64,000 bases of DNA from Holophagales bacterium (GCA_009843505.1 VYDI01000034.1:186001-250000); one strand, 5' to 3'. Positions 36,001 through 44,001 are shown, counted from the stretch's first letter. The notes: generated by a model from the sequence alone, not told the origin. Numbers and translations are program-made.

Positions 36001-36239
36001 TGACCCTCGGACTCGGCGAGGGCTCTGAGCTGCAGGCGCCGCTGGCCCGCGTGGTCGTCGGCGGCCTGCTCGCCTCGACGCTGATCACCCTGATCTTCGT
36101 GCCTTCGCTCTACCTGCTGGTCGAGCGCGGGCGGGAACGGCGACGGGCCATCCGCGGCCGCCGGAAAGCCGCACGGCAGGCCGGCTTGCACCTCCCGCAA
36201 AGCGCCCCGGCGATGCAGCGCTCCCGGGTTCAGGCCTGA
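33075..36239 (+). CDS. RND efflux transporter permease
   Basis: 1054 residues in the two-fold repeated RND layout: one helix, a large periplasmic loop, six helices, then the same again. Features: VDLMPEVDMPRISITTTYEGVAPEEMESLITRPVEQAL, TVTGLDQLNSMSAEGMSS, helix 4 ALGVGMLVDGSIVVLESIYRR, and helix 10 VGIVVNNAIVLVDNVNRMRRE. Compared with AcrB, only one Asp remains in the helix 4 pair (VDG rather than VDD) and Asn replaces the helix 10 Lys, so proton coupling differs from AcrB. A Met-rich stretch NNMMMRMMRGG lies in the second periplasmic loop. GAGG six bases upstream gives the start. Substrates unknown. Confidence 0.95.
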   Translation: MNLPRLSANRPVGVTMLYVCVVVVGLVAVRQLAVDLMPEVDMPRISITTTYEGVAPEEMESLITRPVEQALSTVTGLDQLNSMSAEGMSSIQAQFDWGVDLNEVVNDIREQLDFVRGMLPEDASEPTLFKFNLSDMPVVFLGLSGSGDARQVRHMAEQTISRRLERLPGVASAEIQGGRVREIQVQLAADRMAALGITPSEVTNALSRENRNVSAGDMLETGREVLIRAIGEFERKVDVENTIVAIRDGRPILVRDVGRVDDGIRELTNELWINGDPGMRMYVMKQSGANTVEVVDRLKREIEAINRDYAGRAEITILMDGAEFIRQAVNNVQLGALFGAALAVLVLMFFLRDMRATLIVGAAIPISVLATISLMYFNGFTLNVISLAGIALGVGMLVDGSIVVLESIYRRLHEGERPTAAAIAGSNEVAMAIAAGTLTTVAVFLPVVFISGFAGIFFNQLAITVSFALLCALFVALTLIPAAAARWLREVPKSRQVTDECVAALGPVDMAYGRMIEWALGRPGLVMATAVVLLFGSLALVPVIGLELMPESDEGQLNMRVEMPVGAPLDATTGTMQEIEHRVRGALRPDELDSLITTAGPESWWRPAQSNQGTMEILLTPLTDRSRGQEEILASIRHAIADVPAAQIQLFASSNNMMMRMMRGGQDARLVVEIRGHDLDQGNDLAQRVIDAMAAVPGVVHPRLDRESGQLERTLRVDRARLAELGLNGSQVADAVEHYVLGRVATKFRDQGDEFDIRVQLQPEDRLRIEQLPQLPIVTPRGDIVPLGSVASINPGEGPLSINRENQERYMQVLAGIDGRRFSDVASDVEAALARVETPYGFTVEMGGELEEQRQVFVELLIGVLLAVFLVYTVMAVQFESLVQPLVIMTAVPFSLLGVLLTLAVTGTTLNMNSFLGLVVLVGIVVNNAIVLVDNVNRMRREVGCTLREALIRGSRRRLRPILMTTLTTALGLLPLTLGLGEGSELQAPLARVVVGGLLASTLITLIFVPSLYLLVERGRERRRAIRGRRKAARQAGLHLPQSAPAMQRSRVQA

Positions 36240-36258
36240 ACGCGGACCAGGCTCACTC

Positions 36259-36290
36259 GCCGCCGCCCCAGCCAACCTCCGCGCGGCGGC
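36259..36290. terminator. Hairpin between convergent genes
   Basis: GCCGCCGC (36259-36266) pairs with GCGGCGGC (36283-36290) in the 66-base gap between the RND permease and TonB receptor stops. It could end both transcripts; there is no T-run. Confidence 0.4.
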
Positions 36291-36305
36291 AGCAGTAGCC
36301 GTAGC

Positions 36306-38939
36306 TCAGCGCGTACCGCCGCCCCAGCGGTACTGCAGCCGGGAGTAGTAGTACGCGCCGCTGACGTCGAACGGCGAGCGGGTGCTGTACAGGTTGCCCA
36401 GCCGCATTGGCGTCGGATTGCCGTCGCCGGTCTCGCCCAGGGCGTTGCGAGCGCCGATCGCCAGGCGGGCTCCGGCCGGCAACGGGATGCCGACCTCCAG
36501 GTCCAGCAGGTACACGCCGCTGAAGTCGACGGGGATGAACGGGTCGTACCAGCTGTCGTAGTAGCCGACTCTGGCCAGCAGTTCGACCGGCTGCCGGGTC
36601 GCGGTATGACGGCCCAGTTCGTGGTGCAGGGTCGCGTTCCAGCGCACGCCCGGCAAGGCCTCCTCCAGCTCGCGGATGCGCTGCTGGTCCAGGGTCAGCG
36701 GGTTGAAGTCCACGACCTCGGTCGAGGTCACGTTGAGCGCGAGGTCGAGCGTCGTGTGCCCGCCGGCCTGCGGCGGCCGCCAGGTGACGACCAGGTCCAC
36801 GCCCTCCGTGCGGGTCTCGAAGTCGTTGGCGAAGAAGCGGAAGTTCGTGATGTTGCCGGCGCTCGTGATGCCTTCCGCGAGCAGTTGCTCGACCTCGAAG
36901 GGCTGAAGCTCGAACAGGCCGGTGACTCCCAGCCGATCGCTCACCTCGACGCGGAACACGTCCGCCGTGATCGTCAACGGGCCGCGCTCGAGGATCCCGC
37001 CGGCGGCCAGGTTGATCGACTTCTCCGCGTCGAGGGCCTTGCCCCCACGCAGTTCGGCGACCCTCGATGCCGGCGGGATCGTGCCGTTGTTCACGAGTTC
37101 GAACCGCTCCGCGTCCCACTGCGTCGAGACGTTGAACGCGTTCTGCTGGCCGGGCGTCGGCGCCCTGAAGCCCGTCGAAGCACTCGCACGCAGGGCGAGA
37201 GCCTCTGAGACCTGACGGCGACCCGCGATCTTGCCGTTCAGCGTCGAGCCGAAGTCTTCGTAGTCCTCGAATCGCACCGCCAGTCCCAGGTTCCAGGACT
37301 CGTCCGGCGGCCCGTACTCCAGGTCGCCGTACACCGCTGCGTTGGAACGGGTCCAGTCTCCCGAGGCGACCGGGCTGAACCCGGGGAAGCCGTTCGAACC
37401 GGAACTGAATCCCTGCCGGGCGTAGGGGCCGATCCGCCAGGAGGCGGGGTCGCCGAGGCCGATCTCGAACCGCTCCTCCCGCCACTCCAGACCGCCGGCC
37501 AGATAGAGCCGCTCGCCTAGTTGACGCAACAGATCGAGGTTCGCGCTCACGTCGCGCTGGCCGTAGATGCCGGGCTCGAAGGATGTCGGGCTGAGCGGCC
37601 CGAGCGACGCGTTCACGCTGTCGAACAGCAGGAAGTCGATCTCGTTCTCGCCGGTGCTGACGCTCACGTCCCAGACGGTCCCGGAGGCGGTGAACCCGCG
37701 AACGCCGAGAACGAGCGAAGAGTCCACGCGGTCGCCGCCGAAAACCGGCTGGAAGCCGCCCGGGAAGAGCTCCTGGAAGCTGAAGCAGTTCGGATCGTCG
37801 AACACCCGGGCGAGCGCATTCTGATCCGGTAGCGCGTCCGTCACCGTGACCACCGGACATCCCGCCGAACCGTCCGGCGTCCCGTCGGCCGCGTCCAGAA
37901 CGTCGCCGATCAGCAGCGACGCGCCGCCGTCGCCGCTGTAGACCGCATCCCGGGTGTTCGGGTTGCGGAAGAAGAAGTTCCTCGCCGTCACGTGACGGTC
38001 CGCATGGTTCGCCCAGCCATAGAACCGCACCGTCCCGCTGCTTCCCAGCGCCCGGCCGAAGTTGATCCAGAACTTCACGTCGTCGTCGACTTCAGCCTTG
38101 CCCCACCTCTGCGCGGGATCGGCCACATGGGTGTTCCCAGCGGCGACCAGGGCCGTCGCGTCTGCTCGCTGGATTGCACGATTCGTCGGGTTCGCGCCGC
38201 CGACCTCGAGGCTCAGATTCGCGAAACCGCTCTCGCCCCAGGGCAGGCCGACGTTGCCGGCCACCGTGACGGACTCGCCGTCGCCCGCGTCGTACAGGCC
38301 GGTCAGCACCTCGAACGAGCCGCCGGAACGTGCCTCCTTGAGCCGGAAGTTCATGATCCCCGCGATCGCGTCCGAGCCGTACTGCGCCGAAGCGCCGTCC
38401 CTCAGGACCTCGACCTGGCGAAGCGCAATGGCCGGAATCGCGGACAGGTCCGGTCCCTGAGCCCCGTGGGAGACACCGATTCGCGACCACAGGATCACGG
38501 CTCCGCGGTGCCGCCGCTTGCCGTTCACCAGCACGAGCGTGTGGTCGGGCGCCAGGCCGCGCAAGTTCGTTGGTCGCACGATGGTTGCCGCATCGCCGCT
38601 GATCGAACTGATGTTCAGCGACGGCACCACGGTGCGCAGAAGCTGGTCGAGGTTCGTCTCCCCCTGATGCGCGACGTGCTCCGCCGAGATCACGTCGATG
38701 GGCACCATCGACTTCGTCACCGACCGCTCCCGCGCCCGGCTGCCGGTGACGACGATCTCCTCGTCGACGTGCGCCGCGGGCTCGTCAGACTCCGCTTCGT
38801 CGTGCTCGTCGGCGCGCGACGGTGCCTGGTCCTCAACCTGCTGGGCACCCAGCGAACGGGGCTGTGCGAAGCCGACGAAGAGCAGCGCAACCGTAGCGAG
38901 CCAAACGCTGCGGCTCAAAGAAGGACTGTCACCGCTCAT
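36306..38939 (-). CDS. TonB-dependent outer membrane receptor
   Basis: About 877 residues. A signal peptide (LSRSVWLATVALLFVGFAQPRSLGA) precedes the TonB-box/plug region EEIVVTGSRARERSVTKSM, and the plug continues with NLRGLAPDHTLVLVNGKRRHR and VEVLRDGASAQYGSDAIAGIMNF. The rest is beta-barrel with aromatic-ended strands, closing in YYYSRLQYRWGGG. The closest style is of receptors with iron-complex or sugar-linked substrates; the ligand is unknown. The ATG at 38939 lies 11 bases inside the upstream esterase gene, so the genes are coupled. It is the last gene of the cytochrome c-PQQ dehydrogenase-esterase-receptor cluster. Confidence 0.93.
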   Translation of the reverse strand: MSGDSPSLSRSVWLATVALLFVGFAQPRSLGAQQVEDQAPSRADEHDEAESDEPAAHVDEEIVVTGSRARERSVTKSMVPIDVISAEHVAHQGETNLDQLLRTVVPSLNISSISGDAATIVRPTNLRGLAPDHTLVLVNGKRRHRGAVILWSRIGVSHGAQGPDLSAIPAIALRQVEVLRDGASAQYGSDAIAGIMNFRLKEARSGGSFEVLTGLYDAGDGESVTVAGNVGLPWGESGFANLSLEVGGANPTNRAIQRADATALVAAGNTHVADPAQRWGKAEVDDDVKFWINFGRALGSSGTVRFYGWANHADRHVTARNFFFRNPNTRDAVYSGDGGASLLIGDVLDAADGTPDGSAGCPVVTVTDALPDQNALARVFDDPNCFSFQELFPGGFQPVFGGDRVDSSLVLGVRGFTASGTVWDVSVSTGENEIDFLLFDSVNASLGPLSPTSFEPGIYGQRDVSANLDLLRQLGERLYLAGGLEWREERFEIGLGDPASWRIGPYARQGFSSGSNGFPGFSPVASGDWTRSNAAVYGDLEYGPPDESWNLGLAVRFEDYEDFGSTLNGKIAGRRQVSEALALRASASTGFRAPTPGQQNAFNVSTQWDAERFELVNNGTIPPASRVAELRGGKALDAEKSINLAAGGILERGPLTITADVFRVEVSDRLGVTGLFELQPFEVEQLLAEGITSAGNITNFRFFANDFETRTEGVDLVVTWRPPQAGGHTTLDLALNVTSTEVVDFNPLTLDQQRIRELEEALPGVRWNATLHHELGRHTATRQPVELLARVGYYDSWYDPFIPVDFSGVYLLDLEVGIPLPAGARLAIGARNALGETGDGNPTPMRLGNLYSTRSPFDVSGAYYYSRLQYRWGGGTR

Positions 38940-40068
38940 TCGGCTCGGAATCGTCCCAGTAGCGGTCATGGAACCGCAACAAATCCACGCCGTGGGTTTC
39001 GTAGAACCAGACCGGGTTGTGATCCACACCCGGTGCGATCAGCCGTTCCGCCGGAACACCCAGTCCAGCCAGGTAGCCCAGGTACTCCAGACTGGCCTCG
39101 TAGTTGAATCCCTTGTTGCCCGCCCAGATCATGACGTTGAGTGGCGGCTGCACTCCATCTTCCGCGTAGGAGCGGGCAAGACTGTACGCATCGTTCCCCT
39201 TGCCGAAGTCGAAGGACCTGGCGTTCCCGCCCGCCACCCTTGGATCCCGTTCAACGCCGTCGTTCTCGAAAACCTGCTTCTCCACCGCATAGCCGGGGCC
39301 ACCGGGCGCGGCGGAGATGAACAGGTGGGGATACCTGAACATGATCCGCGTAGTCCCCCGCCCACCCTGGGAAAACCCCTGCAAGGCACGCCCACCGCGG
39401 TGTGCCAGAGTCCGGTAGGTCTCGTCGATGTGCGGGATCAACTCCCGGACAAAGACACTTTCCCCCTGGGAATCCTCGTGGTCGTACCAGCTCACCTTGC
39501 CGCCGTTCCCCCAGACGAAGATCACGGGGCGCACGGCGCCGGAAGCAATGGCGGCATGCACGTGCTCGGCTATGCCGATGCTCGCTGATTCGTTGCCCGG
39601 TCGTCCGCCGTGCAGGTAGTAGATCACCGGATAGCGGGTATGACGGTTCGCGGCATCGTCGTACGCCGGCGGAAGGTAGATGTTGTAGCCCACCGCAACA
39701 CCCATCGACGAACTGTTGAACGTCGCGTGAGTCACACCCGGAATCCTGCGATCCTCCACGGGCGGGTTGACCCAACTGAAGGGTCCGCGCCCGCGCCCGA
39801 GGAACGCCCGAACCTCGCCGGGATCCGCTCGGCCGTCTCTGTTGGCATCGAGCAGCGAGAACGCGCCCGGCATCACTTCGTCTTCCGTCAGCACCCCATC
39901 GCCGTTGCGATCGGCCATGAAGGCGTTTCCCACCTGGCCATCCGCCTCGTTGGCCGGCTCCTGAGTTCCCGCCTGGGGACTACCGGTTTGCCCGGCTAGC
40001 GCCGTCGGCAACGCTTGCGTAGTCGCCAGCACCAGAAGCGCACTGGCGAGGTTACGACTGACTCCCAT
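38929..40068 (-). CDS. Exported EF-hand and esterase D-like protein
   Basis: 379 residues. A signal peptide (about 1-26, ending TALA) is followed by two EF-hand-like calcium loops, DRNGDGVLTEDE and DANRDGRADPGE, then an esterase D/feruloyl-esterase-type hydrolase: RYPVIYYLHGGRPGNES, nucleophile GFSQGG, and a late APGVDHNPVWFYETHG supplying the His. The ATG at 40068 has GGAGG eight bases upstream. Combination with a TonB receptor, a PQQ dehydrogenase and cytochrome suggests that an ester is cleaved outside the cell and the alcohol part oxidised; this is inference. Confidence 0.86.
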   Translation of the reverse strand: MGVSRNLASALLVLATTQALPTALAGQTGSPQAGTQEPANEADGQVGNAFMADRNGDGVLTEDEVMPGAFSLLDANRDGRADPGEVRAFLGRGRGPFSWVNPPVEDRRIPGVTHATFNSSSMGVAVGYNIYLPPAYDDAANRHTRYPVIYYLHGGRPGNESASIGIAEHVHAAIASGAVRPVIFVWGNGGKVSWYDHEDSQGESVFVRELIPHIDETYRTLAHRGGRALQGFSQGGRGTTRIMFRYPHLFISAAPGGPGYAVEKQVFENDGVERDPRVAGGNARSFDFGKGNDAYSLARSYAEDGVQPPLNVMIWAGNKGFNYEASLEYLGYLAGLGVPAERLIAPGVDHNPVWFYETHGVDLLRFHDRYWDDSEPNER

Positions 40069-40108
40069 TCTCAAACCTCCGCCCGGTTCGTGCCGACCAG
40101 TCCGGACC

Positions 40109-41746
40109 CTACTCCTCCGCCAGGCCGAAGACAAAGACGACGTTTCCCATGGCGACGACGATCCGTTGCTCGCCGCCCACCGCGTAGCTCATCGGCGACG
40201 CGTGCGGCGCAGCGCCCAGGGACATTCGCCACAACGGTTCCCCGGTCTCCTCGTCCAGGGCGAAGAAGTAGCCGTCGACGCTGGCGCTCCAGACCAGTCC
40301 GCCTGCCGTGGCGAGGACGCCGCTGCGCGTTCGCGGCGTGATCGGGAACTCCCAGCGGATCTTGCCCGTCGTCGCCTCGATCGCCCGAATCGCGCTCTTG
40401 TAGTGGTCCGCCGCAAGCGGCATCCGGTGGCCCCCACCCAGGAAGATGCTGCCCTCCTCGTACTCGTCGTCCCGCTGGTAGTAGATGCCCTCGGCGTCGA
40501 ACGAGTTCACGTACAGGAACCCGGTACGCGGGCTGTAGGCCGGCGACCACCAGTTCGTCGCGCCGCCGGCCATCGGCGCGACGCGCGTGCCTTCCGTAGT
40601 CGGGAAGACGTTCTCGCGCAGGATCGGCCGGCCGTTCTCATCCAGGCCATGAGCCCAGGTCTGGAGTGCGAACGGCGCGCCGAGCAGGAAGCGGCCGCTC
40701 TCACGATCGAGCACGTAGTAGAAGGCGTTCCGGTTCGCCCAGAGCATCGTCTTCCGGCGCTCGCCGTTCAGCTCGACGTCGGCGAGCACCGGCACCTGGA
40801 TCGCGTCCCAGTCCCAGACGTCGTGGGGCGTGAACTGAAAGTGCCAGACGATCTTCCCGGTCTCGCGATCGAGCGCCAGCACCGACGAGGAGTACAGGTT
40901 GTCGCCGAGCCGCAGGTCGCCGTTCCAGTCCGGCGCTGGATTGCCCGCGCCCCAGTAGATGAGGTCGAGTTCCGGGTCGTAAACGCCGGTCAGCCAGGTT
41001 GGCGCTCCGCCGGTGCGCCAGGAGTCACCCGCCCAGGTCTCGTTTCCCGGCTCGCCGGGCCCCGGCACGGTGTACGTTCGCCACCTCCGTTCGCCGGTCG
41101 CCGCGTCATAGCCGTCGATGAAGCCGCGGATGCCGAACTCTCCACCGGCGATGCCGGTGACCACGGTGTCGCCGACCACGAGCGGCGCCGCGGTCTTGCT
41201 GTAGCCCTTGCTGTGGTCCGCCAGCTCCGTCTCCCAGAGCAGCGAACCTGAACGGGCGTCGATCGCCACCAGGTGCGCGTCGTTCGTGCTCATGTACAGG
41301 GTCTCGCCGAGAATCGCTACGCCGCGGTTGTTGCGCCCGCAGCACAACCGGATCCCCTCCGGGAGGGGGTGCTCGTAACGCCAGTAGGCCCGACCCGTGG
41401 CGGCATCGACGGCGGTCACGTTGCTCGGCGACTCGGTGATGAACATGACGCCGTCGACGACCAGCGGCGTCGTCTGGTTCCGGTCGAGCTGCCTGATCTG
41501 GTGCGCCCACTTCAGCTTGAGGCGATCCACGTTCTCGCGGTTGATCTCATCCAGCCGACTGAATCGCTGCCCGTGCAGGGCGCCGTGGTACATGAGCCAG
41601 TTCTGCGGCTCCTCGTCCGAGTTGACGAGCCGTTCCCAGGTCACCGGCGAGAGGAGCGGCATGCCGTCGCCCGACGCGTCCTGCGCCGGCGCCGTCTGCG
41701 CCGCGACCACGAGCAGCGCCGCACCACTCCATCCGATCGGTCTCAC
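40109..41746 (-). CDS. PQQ-dependent dehydrogenase (quinoprotein), no fused haem
   Basis: 545 residues, an exported eight-bladed propeller. The start is GTG at 41744-41746, sharing GTGA with the cytochrome c stop. Signal VRPIGWSGAALLVVAAQTAPAQ, then NWLMYHGALHGQRFSRLDEIN, the vicinal disulphide RLCCGRNNRG, and blade tryptophan-docking repeats (GSLLWETE, GKIVWHFQ). The catalytic Asp region is PHDVWDWDAIQ, with a second Asp two residues on, as in lanthanide-type XoxF enzymes but also in glucose-dehydrogenase-like ones. The end repeats GEPLWRMSLGA. Electrons probably go to the cytochrome c gene product encoded just upstream. The substrate alcohol or sugar is unknown. Confidence 0.9.
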   Translation of the reverse strand: MRPIGWSGAALLVVAAQTAPAQDASGDGMPLLSPVTWERLVNSDEEPQNWLMYHGALHGQRFSRLDEINRENVDRLKLKWAHQIRQLDRNQTTPLVVDGVMFITESPSNVTAVDAATGRAYWRYEHPLPEGIRLCCGRNNRGVAILGETLYMSTNDAHLVAIDARSGSLLWETELADHSKGYSKTAAPLVVGDTVVTGIAGGEFGIRGFIDGYDAATGERRWRTYTVPGPGEPGNETWAGDSWRTGGAPTWLTGVYDPELDLIYWGAGNPAPDWNGDLRLGDNLYSSSVLALDRETGKIVWHFQFTPHDVWDWDAIQVPVLADVELNGERRKTMLWANRNAFYYVLDRESGRFLLGAPFALQTWAHGLDENGRPILRENVFPTTEGTRVAPMAGGATNWWSPAYSPRTGFLYVNSFDAEGIYYQRDDEYEEGSIFLGGGHRMPLAADHYKSAIRAIEATTGKIRWEFPITPRTRSGVLATAGGLVWSASVDGYFFALDEETGEPLWRMSLGAAPHASPMSYAVGGEQRIVVAMGNVVFVFGLAEE

Positions 41747-42654
41747 GAGTCGCTCCCCCGCAACGAAGCGAGATAGGCGACAAGGTCGTCCCGCTCCGCG
41801 TCCGAGATCGCCTCGGCGGGCATCGTCGACTCGAGGATCCGTTCCACCGACCGCACCGCCGCCTTGGCGAAGGACAGCAACCTCTCCTCGCCATCCATGA
41901 TCCGCAGGTTGAACGTGTCCTCGCCCATCCTCAGCCCCTCGACCACTGTGCCGTCGGCGCGGGTAATCCGTACCGTCCACCAACGCGGCGACACCTCGGC
42001 ATCCGGCGTGGTGATGTCCTCTACCAGCTCGTCCGGATCGCGGCGGTCGCCCACCCGCGACAGGTCCGGCCCAAGCCGGCCTCCCTGACCCCGCACCATG
42101 TGGCAACGCCCGCAGTCCAGCCGTTCGAACGCCGCCCGGCCCGCCGCAGCCGAGCCCGGCAGAGACGCCAGGTCGACGGCTCCCGAGAGCGTGCGCAGAT
42201 AGGTCACCAGCTGCCAGATCTCCTGGTCCTTTGCGCGCCGGAGACCGCGCATCGAAGTGCCCTCAATTCCGTCCCGTATCACCCGAAAGAGCCCCGCATC
42301 CGTCGTCGAATGCCGGAAACTCCCTGTCGTCAGGTCCGGCCCGTCCGCCTCCTCCCCTCCAGTGGCGTCCACCCCATGGCAGCTCGTGCACTTCGACTGG
42401 AACTGCCGTTGCCCCATCCGCACGTCGATCCCGCTGGTATAGGGATTCTCCGGTTCCTCAGCGGCCGCACCCGCAGACAAGAATGCAAGAAGAAGCACTC
42501 TCGACCCGCCCGACGCCAGCGCGTTGATCGTGATGGGTCGCAGACGAACGCGACGGCAAGCCGGTCCGCGAACTCGACGCCATCCAGCCGGTCCGGGGGC
42601 CTGAGGGGAGGGTCCCAGCGGACTCGAAGCGAGCGACGCGCTAGGTCTACTCAT
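41743..42654 (-). CDS. Exported dihaem cytochrome c
   Basis: Two haem sites are visible: KCTSCHGVDATGGEEADGPDL and LDCGRCHMVRGQGGRLGPDL, the latter with the SRVGDRRDPDELVEDI and EDTFNLRIMDGEERL sequences found in haem-binding domains beside PQQ or membrane-bound dehydrogenases. The open frame goes back to an ATG at 42652-42654, but its first part runs through the 176-bp repeat copy B. A true start near CTG 42543 (giving RPITINALASGGSRVLLLAFLSAGAAA as signal) or GTG 42498 fits better. Its stop overlaps the PQQ dehydrogenase start, so it is the likely electron acceptor for that enzyme. Confidence 0.82.
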   Translation of the reverse strand: MSRPSASLASSPLGPSPQAPGPAGWRRVRGPACRRVRLRPITINALASGGSRVLLLAFLSAGAAAEEPENPYTSGIDVRMGQRQFQSKCTSCHGVDATGGEEADGPDLTTGSFRHSTTDAGLFRVIRDGIEGTSMRGLRRAKDQEIWQLVTYLRTLSGAVDLASLPGSAAAGRAAFERLDCGRCHMVRGQGGRLGPDLSRVGDRRDPDELVEDITTPDAEVSPRWWTVRITRADGTVVEGLRMGEDTFNLRIMDGEERLLSFAKAAVRSVERILESTMPAEAISDAERDDLVAYLASLRGSDS

Positions 42655-42762
42655 CAACCAAGAACCTACCGGAGCGAGCGGAGTGGAGTGCGCGCAGACC
42701 TCCCATCCCCTCAGAAAGCGCGCACGGCCGATGGGACCCTCCCCTCAGGCCCCCGGACCGGC
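42587..42762. repeat. 176-bp inverted-repeat element, copy B
   Basis: Bounded by a perfect 30-bp inverted repeat: 42587-42616 and 42733-42762. The internal hairpin is GTGCGCGC (42688-42695) with GCGCGCAC (42718-42725) around a 22-nt loop ending AGAAA; seven bases separate it from the right arm. Length, loop size and spacing equal those of copy A at 4552-4727. The loop and inner edge of the left arm (GAGGGTCCCAGCG) are conserved while the stems differ by paired changes. A shorter pair, TAGGT (42642-42646) with ACCTA (42664-42668), may fold the left half. Confidence 0.85.
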
Positions 42763-42769
42763 GGGTGTC

Positions 42770-43849
42770 CTAGTCGTCGGCACCCTCCGGCTCCGGCCGC
42801 CGCTTCGGCTCGACCTTGGCCACGGTGATCAGGGACTCAACGCAGTCGCGCAGGGACTCGTCGAACGGGCGGAACGTGACGCCCGTCGCCGCCCGCATCC
42901 GGTCGTTGCGCAGCTCGACGCCGGCCCAGATGCCGCGCAGTTCCTCCTCGCGCTTCTGTATGTGCTCGGGGTGGATTTCGGTGACCGCGGGCGTGTCATG
43001 GCGGAGTTCCGGCAGCAACCGGTCGATGCCGGCGTTGATCTCCTCGACCCTCACCGCGTCCGCGGACCACGCGATGAAGCGTTCGCCGTTCTTCACGCTG
43101 ATGCTCTCGAGCAACCGGATGTGGCACTCCGCATCATCACGCACGTCGACCGTCATCCACGGCCGGTAGGCCTGGTTCTGCTTGCACTCGCCCAGCAGCA
43201 TCAACTCGATGTTGTGCTGCCAGGGCCCCTTCTCCTTCTGGTGCGCCGACAGGATCGGACCCACGTTGTCGCCCGGGCAGCAGGTGATCGCGTCCCAGCG
43301 CCCGCTCTTCTCCGCCGCCTCCGTGAAAGCCTGCTGGGCGTATATCTTGCTCATCGAGTAGCCGTGGCCGCGCTCCGGCGTCCGCTTCGGATTCGATTCG
43401 TCCGGGTAGCGGTCCTCGTACAGGACCGGCCGCCGAACGAACTCGTAGATGTCGGCCTCCATGATGACGGCGGCGATGCTCGAAGTAACGACCACGCGGG
43501 TCACCGAACCCGACTTCTCGATGCTCTCGACGATGTGGTCGCACACGTTCTTCACGTAGTCGAAGTCGTTGTAGTCGCTGACGTGGGCGATGTGAGCCAC
43601 GCCGTGGCAACCAGCGAAGATCTCGTCGAAGCAGCCCGGCTCGTCCAGGTTCGCCGAGTGGATCGTCAAGCGCCCGGAGGCGTAACCCGGCATCTCCCGC
43701 AGGAAGGTCGTCTTCCCGGGGTCGTTGGCGTCGCGCACGCATGCACGCACCCGGTAGCCCTTGTCCAGTAGCAGCCGAACCGCCCAGCCGCCGACAAAGC
43801 CGGCGCTACCCGTCACCGCGACCGTCCCGCCCTTCGGTATCGGAGCCAT
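42770..43849 (-). CDS. NAD(P)-dependent epimerase/dihydroflavonol-reductase-like extended SDR
   Basis: 359 residues from the ATG at 43849, preceded by GGGAG. The cofactor motif is VAVTGSAGFVGGWAVRLL; the catalytic region is TSSIAAVIM and YSMSKIYAQQAF (YxxxK). The pattern matches the extended SDR group of dihydroflavonol and cinnamoyl-CoA reductases, with HVSDYNDFDYVKNVCDHI and PGDNVGPILSAHQ. In bacteria these reduce aldehydes or ketones, with substrates usually unknown. Copy B of the 176-bp element begins eight bases past its stop codon. Confidence 0.87.
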   Translation of the reverse strand: MAPIPKGGTVAVTGSAGFVGGWAVRLLLDKGYRVRACVRDANDPGKTTFLREMPGYASGRLTIHSANLDEPGCFDEIFAGCHGVAHIAHVSDYNDFDYVKNVCDHIVESIEKSGSVTRVVVTSSIAAVIMEADIYEFVRRPVLYEDRYPDESNPKRTPERGHGYSMSKIYAQQAFTEAAEKSGRWDAITCCPGDNVGPILSAHQKEKGPWQHNIELMLLGECKQNQAYRPWMTVDVRDDAECHIRLLESISVKNGERFIAWSADAVRVEEINAGIDRLLPELRHDTPAVTEIHPEHIQKREEELRGIWAGVELRNDRMRAATGVTFRPFDESLRDCVESLITVAKVEPKRRPEPEGADD

Positions 43850-43898
43850 TTCTCCCGCCCTCCCTGATTCCGTTCGGGCGCGACGATACCCGACGGCG

Positions 43899-43919
43899 AA
43901 CCTGCTAGCTTTGCAGGTT
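43899..43919. promoter_or_regulatory. Inverted repeat in a divergent gap
   Basis: AACCTGC (43899-43905) and GCAGGTT (43913-43919) are separated by seven bases. It lies 50 bases upstream of the SDR gene and about 80 upstream of the GNAT gene, a possible operator for either. Confidence 0.4.
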
Positions 43920-43959
43920 GCCATCCGCGCACCCAATGACGGGCGCGCGGACTGGGGCA

Positions 43960-43983
43960 CGGGTGGCGCGGCCGCGCCACCCG
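43960..43983. promoter_or_regulatory. 24-bp perfect GC palindrome
   Basis: A perfect palindrome with half-site CGGGTGGCGCGG centred at 43971/43972, ending 18 bases before the GTG of the GNAT gene. It could be an operator or a strong hairpin in the leader that limits translation. Confidence 0.45.
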
Positions 43984-44001
43984 GGCACGACCGAGCGGCC
44001 C

